A DNA stretch of 21,304 nt, from contig CAICTM010001866.1 in NCBI GenBank assembly GCA_903772945.1, forward strand, positions 1 through 21,304, given 5' to 3'. The notes under the pieces are model-generated. The model ran no database searches. It had not been told where the DNA came from and saw only the letters and a program-made list of their open reading frames with translations. The stretch is from Seminavis robusta (taxonomy: Eukaryota; Bacillariophyta; Bacillariophyceae; Naviculales; Naviculaceae). Below, one piece after another: positions 1 through 9,886 of this stretch. Each line of letters starts with the position of its first letter. Within the stretch, counting starts at the first letter, position 1. The translations under genes were made by a program, and so were the position numbers.

Positions 1-1846
1 CGGTACATCTGCAGCGGAAGCTACTAAACCATTTTCAAGAAGGTTGGTCTATGGTTGAATTGCACATGGAGAGAGGGTGTTAATAGTCACTCCATGTGTG
101 TCAACAGAGGCAAAGCTCACTTAACAATGGTCATAGAATGTCCCTTCTCTGATATTCGAAACGGGAACACGCGACCCATCAAAACTGGTACCCACTTGTT
201 TTACACACAACTTGCGAAGCTGTCCAAGAACCAGTCGACACCCTAAGTCCCCAGACAAAAGTCAAGGAAGCTCCGTAATAGTTTTGAGGAAAAGGGATCT
301 ACTCTGTCGCAGTGTGTTAGGTGCAGCCATGCCGAGATTGTACTGGGACTCATAAGATACAATGAATCGACCAAGAACAGGCCAACAGCCCATAGTGCTT
401 CATCACGACAATCCAAAAACCAAAGATTCCCTCGACCCTGGACTCAGTACCACCGGACCGAACAACTCTAATTAGTTAGGAGCTGCTGCTTTCTTGTTTA
501 GTTGAACATGTCCCTGAAAATATCGGTACCGGTACTGTGGCTGGTGTTGTCTTATGTCCTACAGAACTATCACTCAACTTCTATTTTTTTGGTTATGGAC
601 ACCCCTTGTTGTGAAAGTTGAACGAACCCTTCAAAGCATTCCACGCACTTTACAGCACTTCCTTCTCAAGACAGGTGATTTAGGAACTTTGTTTACCTTT
701 GAAGCAGGCATCGTGGCTGTGGGTTTGAAGGGTAAAGATCGGCCAAAACAAAAGAGAGAAAGTGGGACCTGCACTGTGTTTGAACGTACTACTGACCAGA
801 TGGTACTAGTAGTACATTGTTGAGCACAACAAGAGAGCAAGTTGGGGCTGACTTAGTGATATCTTGCTACACACATGTACTTTTATATGGTGCGGTTGGA
901 AAAGGTCCAAGACTCGACTCGCTAGTACCGGTACAGAAGGCTGCCTCTAGCTAGCGGTGGTACAGAAGATGCTTCTATGATTTGGCTGTCATGTTGAGCC
1001 TTGGATTTGGGTCACCAGCACAGGATTTGGGTCACCAGCACAGCCTTTGCTGTATTGGTACAGCCAACTGCAACTGTGTTTAGTACCATAGCACCACCTG
1101 GCACCTGCAAAGAGATCCAAAAAGCAGGATCCTCTCGTGTGTGCGCCCAACACACATTTGCCTTTGTTGGATACACTGTGATCAGAAAAGATACGCTGCC
1201 ATTTGATTGCTCGAAGGTGGCGAGATCTTGGTTCGGGTTGGCTGGCAGTCGAATGGGATGCATGGTTGGGACCTCACGCAGAAGAAGGACACTGAGCTGA
1301 CACACTACAGCCGAGTGACAGTCTTTTGTAGATGATTTGACTTCCCACTTGAGTGCATTCATTCCAACACGAGCAAGGAGGCAGGCCTCTCATCATTACT
1401 ATTTTACATTTTGGCTCGAAAGGTAGGTAGCACGGCAAAGTTGGATTGGCCGCCCTTTTGTGGGCTTCAAGGTCTTACATTGAACCTCCAAGAGGTCATT
1501 CTTCGGCCTTTCCAGAGTCATTATTGGCTGATAAGTGAATCCCACTTCCGGGGGATACCCCTGAAGGTCCACGTTGTACCTAACTACTAGTAATGACGAG
1601 GGTAGCAGCAGGCCTACTGGATCCACATAGATTCTTCTTCAAAGTGTTGACGGTAGCCAAGCAACAAAGCAAAGGCGCTGAGGTTGCTTGCTTACTTGTG
1701 CAAGATAAGCCCAAGTCGCTCACTGTTTTGTTTCCGTCGTTCGTGATAGGTTTGACTTCCTTACGGGGGCTCGCCAGCTACACTAGTAGCTACCTAGCTA
1801 ACGTGAGCATTGTTACAGGATTGCTCAGTCTTCACTATCCTCATAA
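1..1846. other. Left intergenic region, no gene supported
   Basis: Only short overlapping open frames of under 120 codons occur here on both strands. None shows a recognisable domain or a consistent coding character. The region holds a perfect 20-bp tandem duplication at 1003-1042, two copies of the palindrome TACCGGTA (527-534, 926-933) and CTAG-rich stretches near 948-956 and 1780-1800. The last 200 bases before 1847 probably hold the promoter and 5' leader of the kinase gene, but I see no clear TATA box. Confidence 0.5.
1003..1042. repeat. Perfect 20-bp tandem duplication
   Basis: The 20-base unit GGATTTGGGTCACCAGCACA occurs twice with no mismatch and no spacer (1003-1022 and 1023-1042). 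It lies in sequence with no supported gene. A second, unrelated perfect 20-bp tandem duplication is found at 13087-13126. Confidence 0.9.
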
Positions 1847-2909
1847 ATGAAGAACCTTACTTCCAAAAATAAGCAGTCCAAAGCTTCCTCCAAGCCGAGC
1901 ACGCTATTAAGCAGCATGATGGATGTCAAGCCTTTCTCTCCCAACTCCAGCAATGCGAGTAAGAAAGACGAAAAGTCCGGAGGCGTGGTTGCCGGCGGAT
2001 TGGTAGCGGCGCGCAGAAGTACCTTTGTACGGGACTTTAGTATTGGAGGCTTGATCCCCTCGTTTTCCAAAAAGAACAAGGGCAAGGACAAAGACAAGCA
2101 GGATAAGGGTAAGGACAAAGACAAGGAGGATAACACTAATAATAATAGCAAGCAAGAACCCAAGGCCAGCAATAAGAAAGCCTCCACAAAATCTCCCATC
2201 AAGGCTGTCAAGGATAAGTTTGAGGCTACCAAGGACAGCAGCAAGGAAAAAGAAGTTAAGGATGCTGCTATTACCAATACCACCAAGGACAGTGCTAAGA
2301 AATCCTCCTCTCCCTCCCCCAAATCGGAACAGCCTGCTACTAGTACTGGTAGAGGCCGAGCAGCTCCCGCCACCCGAAAAGTGGGGCGCAAACGATCCAG
2401 CTCGCTAACGTCCATGGGTCGTCGCAGGGGAACTATCTCGGATAAGAAAGATACCAGCAAGCCTGCGACTACTAAACACATCAAGGGTAGCAAGTCGTTC
2501 GACATCCTGGCACCCGAAAAAAAGAAAAAAGACGAAGACGACGACATTTTTGGCTTTGAAAAGGGTAGCAGCAGCTTAACAGAGCTAGATGCAGCCAAGG
2601 AAGTGGTTGAGAAGGAGCACTTACCACACAAGGCCAAGATTAGCCATTTTGAATTGAGAAGCAGTCAAAATGCGGCGTTGGGATATGGCTTTAACTGGAA
2701 AGATCAAATGAATTCTTCAACATCAGCAAAACCCTCCAGTAGATCCAGACGGCACACCATGGATCTGGGAGGAGGAGAACGAAAAAAGAGTCCACCTCTG
2801 AATAAAAGCTTCGGCAATGACAGCACTCACAGCGCCCCGGCCGTCAGCAAAAAAATTGCCGCCAACAGACGGACCAGCACATTTCGCAACAGCACGGGGT
2901 CTACCTTTG

Positions 2910-2942
<33 letters not shown>

Positions 2943-5900
2943 ATAACAGCACCAGCAGCGACACCCCAAGCAAAATTTCCGCCAACAGACGCACCAGCAA
3001 CTTTCGCAACAGCACGGGATCTTCTTTTGACGATGAGAACAGCATCAGCAGCGACAACACATCGTCTACCATTTCTACAGCTGCTAGCAACTACAACAAC
3101 CTATCCGCCGCCAATGCGAAACGAAATGGCACGTTCCGAAATAGCACGGGACAGAGTCTCGACCTAAGCAGCGACGACAACTGCGGCGACACTCTCGGTC
3201 CACTTCCAACAACACGAAGAGGCTTTCGTAGCAGCACGGGAGACATGGACGACAGCAGTGCCAGCAACGCATTTGCTAGTACCAGAAGAGCCAGCAGCGC
3301 AAACTACAACTACAACACCCGAAGAGCCAGTGCGTTTCGTGCCAGCACGGGGACCATGGACGATAATAGCAGCAATGCCACGCACGTGACGAGCAACAAT
3401 GCTCGCAGAAGCGGTGCGTTTCGTGCCAGCACCGGAACAACCAACGAGGACCTGTCTCCGAATCGCAGCAGAAGTCGTCGGGTCAGTCAAGTGGTCGAGT
3501 CCAAAATGAAAACACTATCGCTGGGTCTGGCCAAAACCTACAATGTCAATCTCGACCTCGACGAGGAAGACATTGAGGAAGAATTGACACTTGACAAACT
3601 GGCAGTGGTACGAAAGAGAGAATCGACAGCTCAGTTCCTCGATCGCCAACGAGCGTTTGACGGTCATAGCTCTCTCGGTGCTTTGGATTCCAGCACCAGT
3701 TCCTTGCCGACGCTTAACGAATTGGTGAGCAAGGGCAACACCAATAGGAAGAGTTTCAACAACAGTTGGGGCGATATTGAGGAACAAATCCAAACCAGAG
3801 AATTCGTGTGCACAACGCAATTTCCTCAATTGGCCGAAACGAAAACCAAGTTAGCTGACAATTGGAAAAAGACACCGCCGCCACAAGAACCACACAAGCT
3901 TCAGACTCTTACGCAAGAGCCATCTGGAGAGGCAAAGAAGGACTTTATCTCGGGAAGGGAAGGAAACTTTGAAGACTTCTACCAACTGGGGGAGATGCTG
4001 GGAGAGGGAGAGTTTGGTGCCGTCCACAGCTGTACCCACAAGGAGACTGGAAATGAAAGAGCTGTTAAGATCATCCTAAAGGAAGAAATGAGTGAATTGG
4101 AGTACGACAATGTTATCCAGGAGTTCCAGATTCTCACTGACATTGACAACCCAAATGTCATTCGAGTCTATGAATTTTTCTCCTCTGATGAGAAGTTCTA
4201 CATTGTCCAGGAACTGGCCATGGGTGGAGACCTCTTTGATGAACTAGCAGAACAAGGCAGAATCGCAGAGAAAGAAGTTCTCACACTCATGCGAAGCATC
4301 CTTGGCTGTGTCCAGTACCTTGCCAAGCGGAATGTCTGTCACAGAGACCTCAACCTTGAGAACATCCTCTTGGATGAAACAAAGAACTATGAGAAGCTCA
4401 AGGTGATTGATTTTGGTCTTGCCGCAAGGTGTGAGCCTGGAGAGAAACTGTTTGAAATGGTGGGCAAACCAAGGTACATTTCCCCAGAGGTCCTTGGGGA
4501 TGATGGCTATGACCTCAAGTATGATATCTGGAGTGCTGGAGTCACTGCTTACACTTTGATGGCTGGGTATCATCCTTTCGAGGCAGACCATGATGTGGAG
4601 GTCTACCAACAGATTGTTGATGGGTACTTTGACTTCAAGGGCCCAGAGTGGGAGACAGTCTCAAACCAGGCCAAGGACTTGTGAGCAAGCTACACCTACA
4701 AGGATGAAGAACGGCCAACAGCAGAGAGGCCCTCAGCCATCCCTGGATCACTGGTGATAATAGTGGTGTGCCCTTTGCTGCGAGCCTCAAATTGTGTGGA
4801 GTGCAGGTAAGCACAACACTCCACTGAGCAAAGCAAAGACTTGGCCATGTTTGTTGCTACTAGGAAGGAACAAGACCAACCAGAAGCCAGACATGACAGG
4901 CACAAGGGAACGGAAAAGGATGAGGATGTTCTGCAACAAGGCAGGTCCCACCGGAACCACACAGCTGACTACCCTCTCTGCTGAAAACCAGCTGTGAAAT
5001 CCAAGGATGTTTGCCTCCGGAAGGGAAAGCTTTGACGACCACACGACCTTGGGAATTGCTGGGGGAGGAGAGTTTGGTGCAGTTTACAAATGCACGCACA
5101 AGGAGACAGGAAATGAAAGAGCTCCAAGATCAGGAGAAAGCAGAGATGGACAAGTGGGAGTATGATGCAGTCATTGAGAATTCCAGATCTGACCAGCATT
5201 GACAACCCAAATGTATCTGTGTACTGTTTCTATGAAACTGATGAGAAGTTCTACATTGTCCAGGAGCTGGCCAAGTGGTGGAGAGCCTTTGATGAGCTGG
5301 AGAAGCAGGTAGACTCTCTGAGAAGGATGTGCTCCCCTGATGCGGAGCATCCTTGGCTGTGTCCAGTACCTTTCCCAAAGCAATTTGCCACAGAGACCTC
5401 AACTTGAAAAATCCTGTTGGATGACACAAGGAACTATGAGAAGCTGAAGGTGATTGATTTTGGCCTTGCCGCCAAAGTTGAGCCTGGAGATAGACTGTTT
5501 GAGATGGTTGGCAAGCCAAGGTACATTGCCCCAGAGGTCCTTGGTGATGATGGCTATGACCTCAAGTATGATATCTGGAGTGCTGGAGTCACTGCTTACA
5601 CTTTGATGGCTGGGTATCATCCTTTCGAGGCAGACCATGATGTGGAGGTCTACCAACAGATTGTTGATGGGTACTTTGACTTCAAGGGCCCAGAGTGGGA
5701 GACAGTCTCAGACCAGGCCAAGGACTTTGTGAGCAAGCTACTGACCTACAAGGATGAAGAACGGCCAACAGCAGAGGAGGCCCTCAGCCATCCCTGGATC
5801 ACTGGTGATAATAGTGGTGTGCCCTTTGCTGCTGCTGAGCCTCAAATTGTGTGGAGTGCAGGTAAGCACAACACCCACCTGAGCAAAGCAAAGACTTGGC

Positions 5901-8900
5901 CATGTTTGTTGCTACTAGGAAGGAACAAGACAACCAGAAGCCAGACATGACAGGCACAAGGGCGGAAAAGGATGAGGATGTTTCTGCAACAAGGCAGGTC
6001 CCACCGGAACCACACAAGCTGACAACCCTCTCTGCTGAAGAACCAGCTGTGAAATCCAAGGATGATTTTGTCTCCGGAAGGGAAGGCGGCTTTGACGACC
6101 ACTACGACCTTGGGGAATTGCTGGGGGGGGGAGAGTTTGGTGCAGTTTACAAATGCACGCACAAGGAGACAGGAAATGAAAGAGCTGCCAAGATCATGGA
6201 GAAAGCAGAGATGGACAAGTGGGAGTATGATGCAGTCATTGAAGAATTCCAGATTCTGACCAGCATTGACAACCCCAATGTTATCCGTGTGTACTGTTTC
6301 TATGAAACTGATGAGAAGTTCTACATTGTCCAGGAGCTGGCCAAGGGTGGAGAGCTCTTTGATGAGCTGGAGAAGCATGGTAGACTCTCTGAGAAGGATG
6401 TGCTCACCTGATGCGGAGCATCCTTGGCTGTGTCCAGTACCTTTCCCAAAAGCACATTTGCCACAGAGACCTCAACCTTGAAAATATCCTGTTGGATGAC
6501 ACAAGGAACTATGAGAAGCTGAAGGTGATTGATTTTGGCCTTGCCGCCAAAGTTGAGCCTGGAGATAGACTGTTTGAGATGGTTGGCAAGCCAAGGTACA
6601 TTGCCCCAGAGGTCCTTGGTGATGATGGCTACGACCTCAAGTATGATATCTGGAGTGCTGGAGTCACTGCTTACACTTTGATGGCTGGGTATCATCCTTT
6701 CGAGGCAGACCATGATGTGGAGGTCTACCAACAGATTGTTGATGGGTACTTTGACTTCAAGGGCCCAGAGTGGGAGACAGTACTCAGACCAGGCCAAGGA
6801 CTTTGTGAGCAAGCTACTGACCTACAAGGATGAAGAACGGCCAACAGCAGAGGAGGCCCTCAGCCATCCCTGGATCACTGGTGATAATAGTGGTGTGCCC
6901 TTTGCTGCTGCTGAGCCTCAAATTGTGTGGAGTGCAGGTAAGCACAACACTCCCACTGAGCAAAGCAAAGACTTGGCCATGTTTGTTGCTACTAGGAAGG
7001 AACAAGACCAACCAGAAGCCAGACATGACAGGCACAAGGGAACGGAAAAGGATGAGGATGTTTCTGCAACAAGGCAGGTCCCACCGGAACCACACAAGCT
7101 GACACCCTCTCTGCTGAAGAACCAGTGAAATCCAAGGATGATTTTGCCTCCGGAAGGGAAGGCGCTTTGACGACCACTACGACCTTGGGGAATTGCTGGG
7201 GGAGGGAGAGTTTGGTGCAGTTTACAAATGCACTAACAAGGAGACAGGAAATGAAAGAGCTGCCAAGATCATGGAGAAAGCAGAGATGGACAAGTGGGAG
7301 TATGATGCAGTCATTGAAGAATTCCAGATTCTGACCAGCATTGACAACCCCAATGTTATCCGTGTGTACTGTTTCTATGAAACTGATGAGAAGTTCTACA
7401 TTGTCCAGGAGCTGGCGAAGGGTGGAGAGCTCTTTGATGAGCTGGAGAAGCATGGTAGACTCTCTGAGAAGGATGTGCTCACCCTGATGCGGAGCATCCT
7501 TGGCTGTGTCCAGTACCTTTCCCAGAAGCACATTTGCCACAGAGACCTCAACTTGAAAATATCCTGTTGGATGACACAAGGAACTATGAGAAGCTGAAGG
7601 TGATTGATTTTGGCCTTGCCGCCAAAGTTGAGCCTGGAGATAGACTGTTTGAGATGGTTGGCAAGCCAAGGTACATTGCCCCAGAGGTCCTTGGTGATGA
7701 TGGCTATGACCTCAAGTATGATATCTGGAGTGCTGGAGTCACTGCTTACACTTTGATGGCTGGGTATCATCCTTTCGAGGCAGACCATGATGTGGAGGTC
7801 TACCAACAGATTGTTGATGGGTACTTTGACTTCAAGGGCCCAGAGTGGGAGACAGTCTCAGACCAGGCCAAGGACTTTGTGAGCAAGCTACTGACCTACA
7901 AGGATGAAGAACGGCCAACAGCAGAGGAGGCCCTCAGCCATCCCTGGATCACTGGTGATAATAGTGGTGTGCCCTTTGCTGCTGCTGAGCCTCAAATTGT
8001 GTGGAGTGCAGGTAAGCACAACACTCCCACTGAGCAAAGCAAAGACTTGGCATGTTTGTTGCTACTAGGAAGGAACAAGACCAACCAGAAGCCAGACATG
8101 ACAGGCACAAGGGGCCGGGGAAGGATGAAATTGCGGCATGTACCATTCAAAAGTTCTTTCGTGCTGCTGAGTTCCTAGCTTTATCTCGCATATCTCGATG
8201 GTACACGGGGCCCACTCAACATGCTCCAATTGCTCCACGCGGAAGGATCTTGAAGCAGTGGAGCTTCGTCGGAAGGAAGAGCTGCAGCAATTGGATGATT
8301 ACATTCGTGTTGAGAAGCATAGGCAGCAGGTACACATGACTCAGCGCGCCGCTGCGTTGAGGGGCAAAGACAGCCCTCTTATCTTCGATCGAGTGCAGAA
8401 GCTGTCTGCCAGGCTTGGGAAAGTGAAGGACGAAAACAAATCTCTCAAAGATTCTGCCAATGCAATTTCCCGTGAAACTAGGAAATTGGAAAGGTCAACA
8501 CTTGTGCAAGCTCACAGGATGCTCAAGGACAAGCTTGACGGTTTGAAGAAATTCAAAGCTGAAGCAAAGAGCACTCTGGCCAATGTGAGGCAGGAACGGA
8601 CAGATGTGCAAAAAGAGCTCGAGGATACCAAAATAAAGGCCGACAAGGTGCAATCCCAGAGACAGGCATTGGTGGACTGCTTGGCTGCTGTTTCGAATCG
8701 CGCACGGGGTGTTCTCGAGCAAACTAACCCGATGTTGCTGAGAGCGGTTGACAAGATTACCAGCGGAAAAGCGGTCCAGGGAGCTGCAACGGCGAAGGGA
8801 TCGAAGATTGTTTCAGGCAGCAATAGAACTGGAAGTACATGCACTGACAGCAGCGAGAGCACCGAGAGCAGTGATAACCCAAACAATATCGGTAACGAGA

Positions 8901-9886
8901 GCTTAAGCTCCATTGGTCACGAAAGCGCAACTAGCATGGGTCAAAGCACGAGCATTATCGGCCAAGAAACGGCCAGTGCCCTGGGAGTCAACAACAACAC
9001 AAGCGACAATGGTGGGCACAGCAGTGTGAAGTTAGCAAAAGAAACTCCACGGGCCACCACCAGCGAGCCAAAAAACGACAATACCAACGGTTTTTCGAGC
9101 AAAGTTAGCGACAAACAACCAGGCTCTGCGCCTCAACCCAAGAAGAAGCAAAGCAAAGTACGCAAGGATTACTCATGGCAAAATCACGCCGAAACTGAGG
9201 GGGCAGCTGCAAGCGCATCTGCGTCTACGGATGTTTCATGCCCTCAGTTAGGTTCTGGTGACCAAAAAGGTCGAAAAGTTCCCACCCCAAAAGGCAGCCC
9301 AAAAAGCAGCAAGAAAAGAGCGTCCGTATCGACGGACAAGGCCGAGAAGAAGGCCGCCGATAAAGACAAACCCAACAAGAAGAAGAGCCCCAAGAAGCGG
9401 CTGAGTCTTAGTGAGTCCACCTCGTCTATGGGTGCAGATGACGCTACCCCAGCGGACAAGAAGAAGAAGAAGTCTTTGTCTAAAGAGAAGGCTTCTGCGT
9501 CTTCTGGCAAAGAAAAGTCTTCGTCAGGCAAAGAAAAGGCAAAGAAAAACAGACAACAACAACTGCAACGTACCGACTCCGCACCGTCTGTGATGAGTGG
9601 CGACGAAGGCCCTGACTTCGAGCCGGAAAAGAAGGGTCGACGAGCCAAGCGTCGCAGCAGCTTTGGTTCGGTGCCTGATGTTAAGAAAATTGCTGAAAAA
9701 GTCGCAGCCAGTATTGAGGAGGACGACAAGGAGTATTCCTGGGAGCAACATGGCGCTAGCATGCGCCGGGCAAACACAGACACCTCCCTGTTGAATTCGC
9801 CGAAGCGAGAACTCGCCCCCAGACGAAATAATTCTTCCGACGAGAAAAAGAAGAGCGACAAAACACGCAAGAGCAAGCGAAGATAG
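1847..9886 (+). CDS. Giant multi-kinase protein: disordered N-terminus, four tandem CaMK-like kinase domains, IQ-like helix, coiled coil, basic tail (frame interrupted)
   Basis: This is read as one gene because the first and last open segments (1847-4684 and 8198-9886) share a frame and the four kinase units between them join head to tail through an open linker. The ATG at 1847 opens an uninterrupted 945-codon segment. Order of parts: Ser/Lys/Asn-rich region (residues 1-330), RRxS-x-FRxSTG repeats (about 339-535), spacer, kinase 1 (from about 705), three more kinases, an IQ-like helix near 8145, a coiled coil (about 8250-8740) and a Lys/Ser-rich tail to the TAG at 9886. Kinase motifs resemble the CAMK group: glycine loop, VAIK-type Lys, HRD, DFG, S/APE and a terminal HPWI. 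The predicted role is a soluble Ser/Thr kinase, possibly calmodulin-linked. Numerous 1-2 nt deletions between 4680 and about 8250 break the frame. They may be assembly errors or true decay. No intron is needed to explain the layout. Confidence 0.75.
2861..3450 (+). repeat. Degenerate protein repeat RR-x-S/T-x-F-R-x-S-T-G (about 6 copies) in the kinase protein N-terminus
   Basis: About six copies of a motif with core FR(N/S/A)STG, most preceded by a dibasic RR and a Ser or Thr, lie between residues 339 and about 535. Clear examples are RRTSTFRNSTG at residues 341-351, RRTSNFRNSTG and RRASAFRASTG. Copies are separated by Asp/Ser/Asn-rich spacers of variable length, so this is a protein-level repeat and not a simple DNA satellite. 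RRxS/T fits the consensus of basophilic kinases such as PKA and CaMK. That these are phosphorylation sites is inference. Confidence 0.8.
2909..2941 (+). repeat. AAC trinucleotide microsatellite coding poly-Asn
   Basis: A run of about ten AAC codons encodes an Asn stretch inside the first FRxSTG repeat spacer. It is in frame and likely length-polymorphic. The equivalent spacers of the other repeats lack it. Confidence 0.85.
3881..4944 (+). repeat. Kinase unit 1 (founder-like N-lobe, homogenised C-lobe)
   Basis: The unit runs from the EPHKL linker to the next EPHKL. The frame opened at 1847 reads through the glycine loop GEGEFG (residues 719-724), the ATP-anchoring Lys741 in AVKII, HRD Asp834, DFG Asp855 and the SPE Glu881, then YDIWSAGVTAYTLMAGYHPF. 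The HRD+2 position is Asn836 where Ser/Thr kinases normally have Lys. The frame stops at 4682-4684 because one T is missing in GGACTTGTGAGC compared with copies 2-4 (GGACTTTGTGAGC). Further small deletions follow near 4692, 4726, 4780 and 4822. The N-lobe differs clearly from units 2-4, but from about 4500 onward the DNA is almost identical to them. Confidence 0.85.
4945..5997 (+). repeat. Kinase unit 2 (N-lobe heavily interrupted)
   Basis: This unit is about 27 nt shorter than the 1,080-nt unit 3. The deficit comes mostly from 1-3 base gaps concentrated in 4980-5410, for example GAATTCCAGATCTGACC against GAATTCCAGATTCTGACC. The N-lobe therefore changes frame many times. The C-lobe, from the DFG region at about 5450 to the HPWITG end at about 5803, is open and identical in protein to units 3 and 4. 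More short gaps occur in the linker (about 5870-5965). If the gaps are real, this domain cannot fold as an active kinase. If they are sequence errors, it is a normal copy. Confidence 0.8.
5998..7077 (+). repeat. Kinase unit 3 (near intact)
   Basis: The unit is exactly 1,080 nt, or 360 codons, measured from GTCCCACC to the next GTCCCACC. The linker and N-lobe are open from 5896 to 6411, including the catalytic-loop approach LSEKDVLT. A missing C at about 6408 (CTCACCTGATG against CTCACCCTGATG) shifts the frame. HRDLNLEN, DFG and APE then follow in the next frame to about 6780, where an extra A (ACAGTACTCAG against ACAGTCTCAG) shifts it again. The glycine loop reads GGGEFG, with a nine-G run, where unit 4 has GEGEFG. 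Confidence 0.8.
7078..8125 (+). repeat. Kinase unit 4 (last copy, leads into the IQ/coiled-coil region)
   Basis: Small gaps occur in the lead-in (7105-7165: ACACCCTC, AACCAGTG, AAGGCGCT). The N-lobe is then open from 7193, with glycine loop GEGEFG, AAKIM Lys and HRDLN. A missing C in AACTTGAAAATATCC (about 7551) shifts the frame, and DFG to HPWITG is open in the new frame through about 7960. A missing C in GACTTGGCATG (about 8049) shifts it once more. The linker matches the other units up to HDRHKG and then departs (PGKDEIAACTIQ), so this is the end of the array. Confidence 0.8.
8126..9886 (+). other. C-terminal part of the multi-kinase protein: IQ-like helix, coiled coil, Lys/Ser-rich tail
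   Basis: IQKFFRAAEFLALSR starts at 8145. It has the I-Q and first Arg of an IQ motif, but the second basic residue is displaced, so calmodulin binding is only possible. A one-base shift between about 8190 and 8250 leads to the frame opened at 8198. A charged heptad-like region (about 8250-8740, many Glu, Lys, Leu and Gln) predicts a coiled coil and possible dimerisation. Next come a short IG(N/H/Q)E(S/T) repeat (about 8884-8990) and two YSWxxH motifs (9170-9187, 9734-9751). A Lys/Ser tail then runs to TAG at 9884-9886. The tail resembles disordered nucleic-acid- or scaffold-binding regions. I recognise no domain in it. Confidence 0.7.

Noticed and set aside
1001..1362. Overlapping ORFs of 99 (plus) and 116 (minus) codons
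   Set aside because: Both depend on the 20-bp duplication region, neither shows a domain, and the strand cannot be decided.
1825..2637. Minus-strand 270-codon ORF opposite the kinase gene start
   Set aside because: It is antisense to the Lys/Ser-rich N-terminal coding region and gives a Leu/Ser-rich product typical of a shadow frame; the plus-strand frame is far longer and continues into clear kinase domains.
6992..7669. Minus-strand 225-codon ORF opposite kinase unit 4
   Set aside because: It recurs as fragments opposite each kinase copy, so it is a by-product of the repeat's codon use and not a gene.
8010..8090. Possible intron in the kinase linker (GTAAGC after GTGCAG, acceptor at CTACTAG)
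   Set aside because: The linker is open in all copies and aligns with the lead-in of unit 1. Removing 58 nt would run into a stop shortly after in the repeated units.
3881..8125. Kinase array as a mobile element or satellite
   Set aside because: There are no terminal repeats or target duplications, and the units are protein domains joined in frame within one gene.
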